The position numbers were made by a program, and so were the translations under genes. Shown here in pieces: positions 10,801-21,604 of a stretch of 64,000 nt of DNA; the stretch's first letter is position 1; the number at the start of each line of letters is the position of its first letter. The notes beneath the pieces are model-generated. The model searched no databases and was not told the DNA's origin. It saw only the letters and a list, made by a program, of their open reading frames with translations. The DNA comes from Lactarius indigo (taxonomy: Eukaryota > Basidiomycota > Agaricomycetes > Russulales > Russulaceae), in assembly GCA_025766275.1 (NCBI GenBank), contig JAFKAC010000047.1, forward strand, positions 372,001 through 436,000, given 5' to 3'.

Positions 10801-13800
10801 GAGTGCTAATGCTTTGGACCACGAAGGCGCTCATTTGCAGATTCCGAGAGAACGGAACATAGAAAATGCGTCGGTCGGCGAGATCAGAAAGTCTGCTGAG
10901 GAGCTGTGAGAGAACAGGAAGGTCATTCCATTCCACCGTAACCATCGACCTAAGATGTGGAGGATAATATGCTCCGATTGGCGTCAAGTCGCTAATCAGG
11001 TTCAAGAGCTTTACATCATCATTGCCTAGTCTTTGAAAAGACAGAAAAGCAGCGCTTTGCAACATGTTGAAGGATTCTTCGGTTCCAGTGTGGCCAAGTA
11101 ATGGACCGAGAAGGTAATGGCTCGTAAGCGCATGCAAATAACATTGGTATAGCTTGCTATGCAGGCTCACGTTTCCGGTGAGACGTCCTAGATCGGTGTC
11201 GATGGTATACTCGTGCCAGTGGACGTTCCGCGTCGCTCCCGTCTTTATAGAGACACTGGCGAAGTCTCCATCCAAGCCAAACTCAATATCTCCCTGTGGG
11301 ATAATCACTCGTCGCGGCATCTCCGAAGACCTGTTGCTCGCGCGCAAGACGAGTTGATTTTTTTCAGTCCAAAAATCGCGCCGCAAGACTGAAATTCGTC
11401 AACGACATATCCCGGCATGCTTCGACACTCCAATTCCGAATTCTGATTAACGAAGAATACGAGATGCAGTCGACCGAGGGAAGCCTCTAGCGCGTGATTT
11501 GTGCACGTGACGATAATATGCTCCGGAGATTCGAGTGGGGAAAGTAAGCGAGATATCATTTGAAATGTGGCGGAACGAATATCGATCAGATCTACTGGGG
11601 CAACGCCATCTGCAGAAATCTTGCGGAACAGGGACGGGGTGTCATCGATATGGACAGTGAGTCGCCAATTAGACGGATCTGAGGTCCAAGGGGATTCAAC
11701 GGGGCGGAACTCGACTTCTCCAGTGCGAAGGTTGAGCCAGTGTACATGGTCATCCAGGAAAGCCCTCGGGAAGTCGTCAACAAACACTGCGCGTGGGACA
11801 AACTGTAAGAGTCGAGGATCTTCCCGTCGCTGAGCTTGCAGAATTAGATTTCCATCACGTAGCGAAAAGTATATCTTTACTCGAATTAGTACTGCCCAAC
11901 GTCGTCAAATGTCCAACATCTACCTGGTACCCAGAGACGTTAGATCGCGTCATGAACTCCATCCAAGGGATGTCAGCAGGAACTACGTCGAGAATTCGCT
12001 GAAAAGTGCACAAGTGCACGTGTGAGCGTGAATCAGGATAACGAAAATACTCACGGCTCCTAAGACGCTCGCGTAAGTTGAATGGCTTATAATCTCTTGC
12101 GGCAGTCTTCCAAGAGGTTTCCCACCAATCAGCAGTTGCCCGGTCAATAGATTATAATGGACCTCATGTCCACCTTCCACGATACAGGAAATCCATCGTG
12201 AGTTTGGACTGGGAAGTACATGCCAATTTGAAGAATTCTGCCGACGGAACCCGGGCCACAAACCTGCGAGGCCTTGATCAAAACCCGATGGGTTGGACGG
12301 TACGCATTCGCGGAGAGATGACGGTTCGAGAAAATGAAGGAGGCGGCGGTGTCGATTGAGAAGCCGATTGAGATAACGAGAGTGGTCGTCTTCGAGAATC
12401 GAGGGGGTGTTGTCGTGTACAATTACTGCGCAATACACAGCTGTAGCGATATCGTCGTCGCTGGCAAGTGTCCAAGGGATGTGTTCCTGACAAACGTCAT
12501 AGGTAGAGAAACACGTCGCAGCCAGTGTGCAGAGTCGTCGACGCAGGTTGGTGCGAGACATTTCGTCTTCAATCATATCTAGCTTCAAACCAAGCTCGAC
12601 GATCCACTTATGTGATACGCTCCGTGCCCTCCGGAGCAGCGCATACGCTCGTTGACGAATATCGCGATCGCGAGTAGAAGATAGAAGGCGGCTGGTAATA
12701 AGAGCTACAACACATTAAACTAAAGGCGACATGTAGCGAAGATTGAAATTTAACATACCAATAGTCCTGGCGGTGACTTCCTCTAGCCAGTTGGCCTCTA
12801 TCCTTCCAAGAAGGCCCTCCAGTTCGCGCACAAGTGTCCATCCAAAGCTGGGAATGCCAAGGTCGGTGTGCCACTCGCGTACGCCGTCTGACAATAGGCC
12901 AAGATGCCAGGCCGCTTGAGTGATCAACGTATGTACCCCCTCGCGGCGAAACGAGAGCGAGGGCGATGACAGTTCCCTTGCTATGTTCAGCCATTGCAAA
13001 CGTGGCCCGCTCCGCAACTCAGAAAACGCCAAGTACTCATGAGGGGTCAGCTCCGGGGGGCAGTCGGCTTGACCAGCGATCACCTCGTTAGGGGTATGGT
13101 GCGTTCCACAAACAAAGGAGTGGATCTTGCCGTACGGTGACGACACGGGGATAAGAGGTGTGCAGAGATTCGCGACGGAAGTCCCAAGGAAAGGCTATGC
13201 TGCCCAGCATTTGGCCTTACGATCATACAATTTGAAGGATAGCCCGTTGTTGAGTAGGACATCGGAATCATCGGCTGGAATTGAACCATCTTGTAATGTG
13301 TTTGGTCCCCGAAGGACTTCGTGGTGGACCCAATTGTGATCCGATGATACTCGTGACGCGCCGCCCATTGTGTTAGACCAGAGAAGGTATCTAAGAGAAC
13401 CTTTGGTTGGTTAGCGTCATCAGAAACGTTGGGCGTCCCGATGTCGCAGAGAATCTTGTAGGTTATCTCGCGCCACGTGGAAAACGCACGTGGTGGAGAA
13501 AGCTCGAATATTACTAATTGTGCTTGCACCGTCGCCTGTGGCAGGGGCCATTCATGGACACTGATCTTCAATCTATTGGCCGCTTTGTTTGTTTGACACT
13601 TTTGACACAATTTGTTCCGATGAGTCGAGTTCCCTCTATTATCCTCCAAGTAAGCATGATCCATCTCTGCGGCCATATATTTAAGTAATTGCCATTGGCC
13701 GTTCAATGAGTCGAGTTCAGCACGCTTCAGATTTCGCTCTTCCCAAGCATGTTGGATGATTTCAACCTCGAGTTGTTGTAACCTTTGAGAAGTACGGAAA

Positions 13801-15476
13801 TACTGTGGAGCAAACGACGATTCAGTGACACTGTCCGAAAATATGGATGTTGTGTAAGAAGCCTCCTGGTGCCGCTGTAAAATATGCTCTTCAATGAGTG
13901 TGGCACGTTTGAAGGGAGCGGGAGCGATGAAGGAGTAGAGGATGAAGGAAATCTCTGGTGAATACGACGCCAGGAGAGGACATTGTTGGGTGGTCAGCTG
14001 ATCCAGAGCCATCCAAAGACCCATGACTGTAAATATCATCACTGAATTATCCTCCGGATCAGCACCGTAGGTATCCTTCGCGATATCGAAATACTGCTCG
14101 ATGTAGGACGCAATCACGTCCGGGGCATTTTCATCGTGCTGATAGGCATCGACCCAAGAATCCAGGTATCTCTCGACAGAAGACTCGAAGTCCGCGAGAG
14201 CGGTGCGCTTGTCCTCCGCGACGGCCGCCGCAAGTTGGCCGTCCGAAAGGTGACCAAAGTCTAACGTACTTGCGAGACGCGGTCGATGAGAAGGGCTAAA
14301 CGACTTCGACGAGTAACTGTGAAATGTCAAATGAAGTGCATTTATGAGGAATGGACGCGAATTGTTGAGAGTGATTGTGACATCGCTGACGACGTCTAGC
14401 TGCTCGGGGAGCCACGCCAGAGAAACCGCTCGATTCTTCTGAAAACTCGACCACCGATTTTGAAGAAGCGTCTCCGTATTTTTTGCGGCGTGGTACACAG
14501 CTTGATAGACGCCGTCCGAAACAGCAGGACCCAGCTTTGAAAGACGACGTGCGATTTTGACCCTCATTAAATAGGGCATTTCACTTGAAAAGCTTCTTTG
14601 GATGCAGATGTTAAGGATGTACGTATGGAAAACGAGCATGAACGATTTGTACATGTTGCTGTCTAGAGAGGTTTGGAGAGCCACCTTGATAACTAGCCAT
14701 AACGGCGATCGGCGCCAAGGTTTGTAAGCGTCTTTCCAAAGAACTTCGTCCCCTATCCGTTTCATGATACGATCTACGGAGGCTGGTCGACCGAAACCTC
14801 TGAGAATTCCCACCAATAGTTCGGTTATATACTTTGGGTGAGCGCTCTCACGAACTTCGCGTACTGTGGATCCCGCCTTGACTGCAGTTGCAGTGGAATC
14901 CAACACGTCGATATCCATTTGAATGAGAAAGGAGGCAAGTTCGCGAAGAAAAAATCCATTGGAAAAGATCTCGGCCGAGACCTGGACCGCTGGTCCGGGA
15001 TAGGAGCAAAGTAGCTTTCCGTTAGTGGACGTAACGACGCTGGCTTGCGGAGAAACTTCGAACATGGCCGACGAGGACACGAACGACGACAGCCGCATTC
15101 TGAGCTCGAACGTGCATAACGAAAACATCTGAAAGTAAAGGTAAACGATGACACAACGGTACGTGAGAACTCGAGCGCACCTCCCACATCAAGCCCTGAC
15201 AAGGCACCTGCGAGTTCCGCTTCTACCAGAGGTGCCCTTGCAGTCCGGTATATATATCCCATCATTTTTACCATGTGAACCCATGAGACTGCTGGAGGGG
15301 CGAGAGGCCCTGGGAGAAAACTCGAGCGACTTGTATGAGGATGTAGCACAAGGACACATTAGTCTCGCGTTCAGCTTTCTCTGTCGGGGCTTCTTGAGGA
15401 AGTTTCAGGGGTAGAAAACATGATCAACAACAGAGAGTAAGACGTCAGAACCGATGTCAGTTATACGGAGACTCAT
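7825..15476 (-). pseudogene. Giant DUF6606/DUF3638/DUF3645 family gene, copy A, degenerate
   Basis: Homologous along its whole length to copies B, C and D, but broken many times. The start by homology is ATG at 15476-15474. Lesions against the intact copies: 1-nt deletion near 15411; 1-nt shift near 15285; 14-nt deletion near 15061; 1-nt deletion near 13275; loss of one base at an intron acceptor near 11880; 2-nt insertion near 11360; a large in-frame deletion with its junction at about 10905; 2-nt deletion near 10010; a 13-nt tandem duplication at 9441-9466; a 10-nt deletion near 8016. The large deletion fuses the VLSQ segment directly to the LSDLADRRIFYVPF segment and removes about 1.9 kb, including the GEGKS P-loop exon start. 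The later motifs DESD, RGTDLKLP-type and MRMRQLGK are still readable. It cannot encode the full protein; short pieces could still be transcribed. Confidence 0.9.
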
Positions 15477-17260
15477 TTTGTTGAGAGGGACGGTCAATGT
15501 GACACCTTTCTCGAAACCTTTGAGCACGCCACCACGAGCGCCGTGGCGTAAATCGTGCACATGATCAGTAAGCGCTAGGCAGATATCACTGGAAAGTAGC
15601 AACAAGGATCCGGAACCAATGCCTTTCTTATGTCTTCCGGCGTCGACAGTAGAAGATCATTCGTCCGTTTTGTTCCACAGCCTATTGTCAGTTGCGGTTT
15701 CGTGGCGTAAAGGATCTGATCGAGTTACAATAGTCCACCTTGTAAAGTGTTCGCGTCATGAAAAGTCACTGGCATGCTTCACGAAGGACAGTGTAAGACT
15801 AGGGTCCCGCTTGATCAGACGTGCCAGGCGTGAATGTAGGTACGGCGATGTCACTGGAAGTGGGCGTAAGGGCTGTTGCGTCCAAGGTTGCGTCTTTTTC
15901 AGCACTGAGGTACAGAACAACACCTGCGCCGTAAAACGTGAGCGCGTGAGCTATTAATATATTTCCTTTTGGGGGAGAGAACTCCGGGCCGTCAATCATC
16001 CTCTTACTTATTTCCTCCATTTGCCACTATGTGCCCCCTTGCCTTCTCTCACACCCTCCATTCTCACTACCATGTCTTATTCATACTGTACCATTAGAGG
16101 GACTATTATTCCAGCATTGTGGGCATAGAGTAACCAGAGTTAACTGTAATACGTATGTTCACACTGAGAATCTAGTCTGAGACTGTCAGTTATGTTTCAG
16201 TCGCTAGTCAGTGCTCCTTGCACCGCAGATCTATCATCGGGTCTTCCAGTAACATTTTATCACTTTCTACATCGCTCAAAGTGGATAGGGTTTAAGCTGC
16301 AGAGGGGAGGCCAAGCAAGAAACGTGGATGAGAGGCTCAGGCGAAAAAGGCGAGCCAACTCATCTCAGTTCCCAGACCCTTCAAGGCCGCACACACGCTC
16401 GTGTCTGCTTTCGAACGTGGACTTGGGGACCTTCTGTCTCGCACACTCCCACGCAGAGACTTTTATGACTGGATTGGGTTCCTTGGTGCTCGGGTGCAAT
16501 ACTCCATCTTGTCTTCCTCGGAGTCACATGCGCAATTCTTGACCACTACTACAGTACTTCATGTATATGGGGCGGCGGGTGTCCTTATCTCGTGCCTCAC
16601 TACTTCTCACACTTGTATTGACAGAGCGCGCACCAGAGCATTGACAAAAGCTGGGTAGACAGGACCCCGACACTTTGATGACGGGTTCTTCCCATCCTTC
16701 GCCAATGCGCTGAATCCAAGGCCAACGCCGTCAACACTTGAGCTACCCACTGGTACCCCCCCTGAGAGTTCTTAGCGCAACACATTGCCGACGCACCCTT
16801 CCGCCAGCTTAGGACGAGTCTCATAGGCGCGCATACACCAAGGACTTGATCAATCCCGTGACATATTACCATCATGTGGTGCCCCTTCCCAACAAGTACG
16901 CCCGATTACGGTACCTCGGTCATGCTCATTGTACGTACCTATTCTCAAACGGGAAATCCCGACTCTTTCTCGTAATGCTACAAGTGCGATGGGTTCCACG
17001 CAGCGGAGTATTTATGTTTTTTTTATTAAAAAAACGCCGAAATTGAACTACGTCGCTGTTGGGGAGCAGCAGAAAGATCCGAAAAGACTGCGTGTCGTCA
17101 AGGTGTCTGTTGTGTAATAGTTTAGTCAGACTAGGAAAGATATCCGGGGCAATTTAGGAGCCACAGTTGATGTGGTGAGCAAAGCGACTGAGTGGGCGAG
17201 TTTCCCTTTCGGGCTCAGCTCTGAGTTGACCCGAACACGGCCTCACTTCGCTCCTTCATC
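15477..17260. other. Intergenic: copy A 5' flank, then unassigned sequence
   Basis: About 15640-15900 resembles the 5' flank of copy C (see the repeat entry). From about 15900 to 17260 I see only small overlapping frames with no domain signal. The last part should contain the promoter of the Skt5-like gene that starts at 17261. Confidence 0.4.
15640..15900. repeat. Duplicated 5' flank shared with copy C
   Basis: Interrupted similarity by eye to about 49850-50100. Shared blocks include a tcgtccgt start, a TTTCGTGG block, a GATCT..TC..G..TACAATAG block and a TACGG(t)CGATGTC(a/g)CT block, in the same order and orientation relative to the giant gene. It suggests that the unit duplicated between A and C included at least 400 bp of upstream sequence. 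Confidence 0.45.
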
Positions 17261-19049
17261 ATGCACCAGCCCTTGTCACGGCCAAACTCCTCAAACCTAA
17301 ATGATTTATACCCAGGGCGACCTGACTTGCCTCCAGAGGCCTTTCGACCCGACTCTCGTCCACTAAGACACCCTCGACCGCACTCCCACAATCCTTCGTC
17401 CCAGTTACAACCCCAATATGACCCCGACGACGGCTACGCTACGCCCGCAGACCCACGTTCGTCCCGGCAGTCCCGCCCCTCGTCTCACTACCTACCAACG
17501 CCACCACCCCCACCGCCCCAGCCCCAGCCCCAGTATTCCCCACAGACGCAGCCCCAATACATTGAAGACGATGGATCACCTTCACCTGAGGACGACGATT
17601 TTTACCAGAGCGATCAGCCACCGTACCAGCCGGCCCCAGGTCCTCCCCGCTCTATCACCACACAGTCCGTCCGCGCCCATTCGCCACCCCCGGGGCCCAT
17701 CCTCGATCATTCCCACCTGCGTCCTGGAAACCAAGCGGCTCTCCTATCCCACGAACGGACGCTCGAGCTGTACCGCGCGAATGCCAAAAAGACCCAGGAC
17801 CCAGACCTCCAGTTCGAGTTTGCCGTCTTCATGGTCGATGCCTCTAAGACGCTTCCCATCCCCGAACTCACGCCGGGCAACGTCATGGACGTCGAAAAGG
17901 CGGTCGAAAAGCGGGATGATCTCATAAAGGAGGCCACATCGCTCCTCAAGCGCAACGCAGACCGCGGGCACATGCCCTCTCAGTATTTTCTCGCCGACTG
18001 CTACGCGAATGGGATTGGGACCCACAAGAACCGCCAAGACTTTGACCGCGCCTTTCCTCTCTTTATCCTTGCCGCCAAGCACGGCCACCCGGATGCGGCG
18101 TACCGAGCAGGAACGTGCTGCGAGAATGGCTGGGGCTGCCGGCGTGAGTCGGCGAAAGCGATACAATTTTACCGCAAAGCCGCCGCTTCTTCCCACCCGG
18201 GCGCGCTCTACCGCCTTGGCATCGCTGAGCTCAACGGTGAACTGAGCATGTCGAAGCGGCCCAAGGAGGGCGTCAAGTGGCTCAAGCGCTCCGCCGAACA
18301 CGCTACTGCGGAATTCCCACACGCGCTACACGAACTCGCGCTTCTACACGAGCGGGGCATCCACAACGTCGTCTTTGTCGACTTTGAGTACTCCGCGGAG
18401 CTCCTTGCGCAGGCGGCGGAACTCGGCTACGCACCAAGCGCGTACCGCCTTGGCGAGTGCTATGAATACGGCAAGATGGGCTGCCCACAGGACCCCGCGT
18501 TATCCATCCACTATTACGTAAGTCCCTTGTCCTCCCTCTCTTTTGTTTTTTTTTGCGCGATCGGTTGACGGCACTCGTGCAGAACATCGCTGCGCAGCAA
18601 AATCACCGCGATGCGTGCTTTGCGCTGACCGCATGGTACCTCGTCGGCTCCCCCGGCGTACTCCCACAATCGGACACTGAGGCGTTCCTCTGGGCCAAGC
18701 GCGCCGCCGATGCTGGGCTCGCCAAGGCCATGTATGCCGTCGGGTACTTTTACGAGGTCTCGATCGGAACTCCGCCCAATCAACACTTGTGCGTGTCCCC
18801 TCCCACCTTCCTAACCCTGAAAATTACGACGGCTGTGTGTGTGTGTGTGTGTACTGACGAAACGCTACCGACATGAACAGGGCAACGAGCATGTACAAAA
18901 AAGCTGCCGAGCTTGGTGATAAGCGTGCGGCGGAGCGCCTGAATGGGAACGCTGGGCCCGTTGCTACCGATTCGATAGTGCAGCGCGATGGGGACGGCGC
19001 TGGCTCCGGAGATACGCCGCGCACGAAGGACAATTGTGTCATCATGTAG
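17261..19049 (+). CDS. SKT5: Skt5/Chs4-type chitin synthase activator with Sel1 repeats
   Basis: Regulator of chitin synthase III type activity; in yeast Chs4/Skt5 tethers and activates Chs3 at the bud neck. Three exons: 17261-18517, 18583-18788, 18881-19049; 543 aa. Residues 1 to about 160 are disordered and Pro/Gln/Ser-rich (runs of PPPPPP and PQPQPQ). From about residue 160 to 510 there are tandem Sel1-like repeats (AYRAGTCCENGWG, ALYRLGIAELNG, AYRLGECYEYG, AMYAVGYFYE). The protein ends in CVIM, a CaaX prenylation box as in yeast Chs4, so membrane attachment by prenylation is expected. Intron 2 contains a (GT)n microsatellite. It is convergent with the ASK1 gene, about 320 bp apart. Family and CaaX box are clear; a specific orthologue number is an inference. 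Confidence 0.9.
18835..18853 (+). repeat. (GT)n microsatellite in SKT5 intron 2
   Basis: About nine GT units inside the 92-nt second intron of the Skt5-like gene, upstream of the acceptor at 18879-18880. Length changes here would alter intron size but not the protein. Confidence 0.85.
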
Positions 19050-19366
19050 AGCACGTTCTAGGGGGCGCAGGCGCGGAGTGAGAACGGTGACGTCTGTCAT
19101 GACACACATTCCTTGAACTCCTACAGTAGTTACGTTATTACAACCTTTGAACGCTTTCTTGTCTCTGTTATTCTCCACTTTTTTTTTTCCTTAGCGGACC
19201 CGTTAATCTAGGAGTACGGACCTTTCTTCAGTTCCCAGTCCCCACAACACACGATCATCTACATAGTATGATACACACACGCATACCCTTTCCGTTCCTT
19301 GTTACCGTACTGTACTTAATACAGTATTAGAGCACGAGTTGCTCACTTCAACATCTGGGCGATGGG
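19050..19366. other. Convergent 3' intergenic region SKT5 / ASK1
   Basis: Contains both 3' UTRs. A poly-T run lies at about 19180-19190. No further coding signal. Confidence 0.5.
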
Positions 19367-21087
19367 TCACGTGCGCAATGGCAATGCCGCCCCGCGTTTC
19401 ACAGGCCGCGCACCGAACACCGTCTCCTCTGGCGCGTCGCCATCGAGCGAGTCGAACGAATCGTCCTCGGCTCCCGCAGCCACCGCCCGCGCAAACGGGT
19501 GCACAGGCTCGAAAGACGCAGTGGCAGCGTCCGGGTCCGCGTCGAGCGAGTCGTCCTCATCGTCGTCATTATCGTCATCGTCATTACGCCCGCGCTGCCG
19601 CGACGCGAGCAGGAATGCGGCGCTCGGGTGTGCCGTGTTGTGTACCGAATCCTCCTCTCCCGAAGACGAGAACGTAGACGCGGACCCGTCGTCGCTTTCG
19701 GGCGTCGCGGTCACTCCTGCCACTGCGCCTGAGGAAGGGGGAGGCGTCATAAGTGACACCGTCTCGTGCGTGGCGCTCGAGGACGAGACTTGCTGCTGCT
19801 GCTGCTGCTGCTGTTGTGGGCGGCTCTGTGGGTCGCGCGGGAAGAGGGAGACTCGGCGCATGAGGCTGTCGAGCTCTGGGTCGGTGCCCATGCTCGTCAA
19901 GCTCGCGCCCGTGCTCGCGCCGCGGGTATAGCGCGAGAGCGAGGGCGGCGACAGTACGGCGGAGCTCCCGCTGGTAGCGCTGGTGCCACCCGCATCGCGC
20001 AGGGCGTCACGCACGAGCGTGTGGCGGATGTGCGCCGCGGCGTTCTTGGCGGGCGAGCGGCCCAGCGTCGGCAGACGCGCAAAGGGGAACATGACGGGCG
20101 GGGACATGCCCACTGGCAGCGTGGGCTCTTCTTCGTAGTCTTCGTAGTGTTTCGTCGTCGTCGTCGTCGGGTCGTTGACGACGACGGAGCGCGTTGTTGA
20201 GATGTGTGGAGTGCGGATGCGCGTTGGGGTCGGGAGCGCGGAGACGTCGTCTGTGGAGGTCGATGATGCGGGCTGGGGGTCTGCGCGTGTGAATTCGCGC
20301 AGTTCGCGGTCGAGGCGGACGAGTGGGGACTCGACGAGCGAGCTCCAGGACGGCGGGTCGGCGATGGATGGCTGGGTGGTGAAGAAGGTGCTGTTGTTGT
20401 TGCTGTTGTTGTTGTTGTTGTTGTTTGCGGCTTGTGCGCGCGCGGTCGCTGCTGCGGGTGTAGAGGATACTGCGGCGTGTGCGGGGAGGAAGGAGCTCTC
20501 GGATGGCGTGCGATTCAGGTCGAACGTGGGGGAACTGGGGCCTGGGGTGGTGGTGGTGGCGGATGAAGTTTCGGTAGTAGAGGCTACTACGTCGTGGGCG
20601 TCCGAAGAGGTGGCAGAAGGCTCTTGCATGGAGGACAGGTTGTCGGAGGTGGGGATATGGACCTGCGCGGCATGTTCGAAGAAAGAAGTCCAGAACTAGA
20701 CAGGGGGGGGGAAGTGAAATAATACACGTCGAACAGATCAAATGGGTACAGAGTGCATACCTTGGCTGCTTCCCGCACGGGCTCGGTGCCTATCGCGAAA
20801 CGCTTGACCGCAGGTAGAATGCGATTTGAAAGCACTTGCTGCATCTTGGAAAAGTTGGCATCGATGTCCTTTATCACCACCAGGAATTCGGGTCTAGCGC
20901 GTCAGAAACCATGAGAAAAAAGTACCTGGAGCTTCAGGGTGATGAGTTGGTCGATCTGGTCGATTTGGTCGTTGACTGAGGCGGCGGTGTCAAGCCCCGG
21001 GATGGTGATGGACGAGGGATCGGTGCTTGGCTCCCATCGGGGAGGGTTGGGGGGTATAGGCTTTAGTTCCTTGATGCTTTTCGGCAT
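19367..21087 (-). CDS. ASK1: DASH/Dam1 complex subunit Ask1
   Basis: Subunit of the fungal DASH (Dam1) complex, which forms rings on spindle microtubules and couples kinetochores to them. Exons 21087-20926, 20868-20761, 20695-19367; 532 aa. The conserved N-terminal Ask1 domain spans about residues 15-115: NDQIDQIDQLITLKLQ, then DIDANFSKMQQVLSNRILPA, then PVREAAK|FWTSFFEHAAQV across two introns. The rest is low complexity, Ser/Thr/Pro-rich, with one poly-Asn tract and one poly-Gln tract (9 Gln), acidic runs (NDDDDNDDDEDD), and many SP/TP sites that suit Cdk1 control, as known for yeast Ask1. The tail is longer than in yeast Ask1 (292 aa). All introns are GT-AG and in phase 0. Confidence 0.93.
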
Positions 21088-21604
21088 CTCAGGCTAATAG
21101 TGCTCGTCTTTGTCGTTGTCGTTAACGACAAGAGTAGCGCTTAAGCTCACCATCACATGATTATCTCATCAAGAGAACCCGTCCCGGCCGCCTCATTCAA
21201 CTCGTCCAGAATGATCCAGCGTACTCAAAACCGTGTTCTACTTCTTGGAAGAGCCAACTCTAAGGGGCAATTTTATACGGGGCCTGCAAAGACCGACTAT
21301 GCTCTATCATACTTTCTGGTAGCGTGCTGCGCTGAGTGATATTCCGACTCGGGCACTTCGATTTCGGAACAAGTGAACTGCCGATCCTTATCACAGTCAC
21401 GATCGCTTAGCGGTCGCTTACTGGACGGGGAGCTTGTGCCTCCGCTTTCTAGTGTATCTGGATCAGGGTTTTTTCCCAACGTCCATGACCTCCCACAGGT
21501 TATCCTGGTGTATGCGGAAAATTCGTTCCCGAGTGCTCTCTATGGTCTTCCTGACGTGGTTTTTTTAGGACCTTCCTGTATACTTCGTTTTTCTCCCGGC
21601 CTAG
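21088..21604. promoter_or_regulatory. Divergent region between ASK1 and the membrane-protein gene
   Basis: It carries the ASK1 promoter and either the promoter or undetected 5' exons of the next gene. A plus-strand frame open from 21373 to 21672 could be an upstream exon of that gene, but I found no splice route that joins it in frame. Confidence 0.35.

Noticed and set aside
19362..20699. Several long plus-strand frames, one with poly-Leu
   Set aside because: Antisense of the ASK1 exon 3; the poly-Leu is the reverse reading of the Asn/Gln codon repeats.
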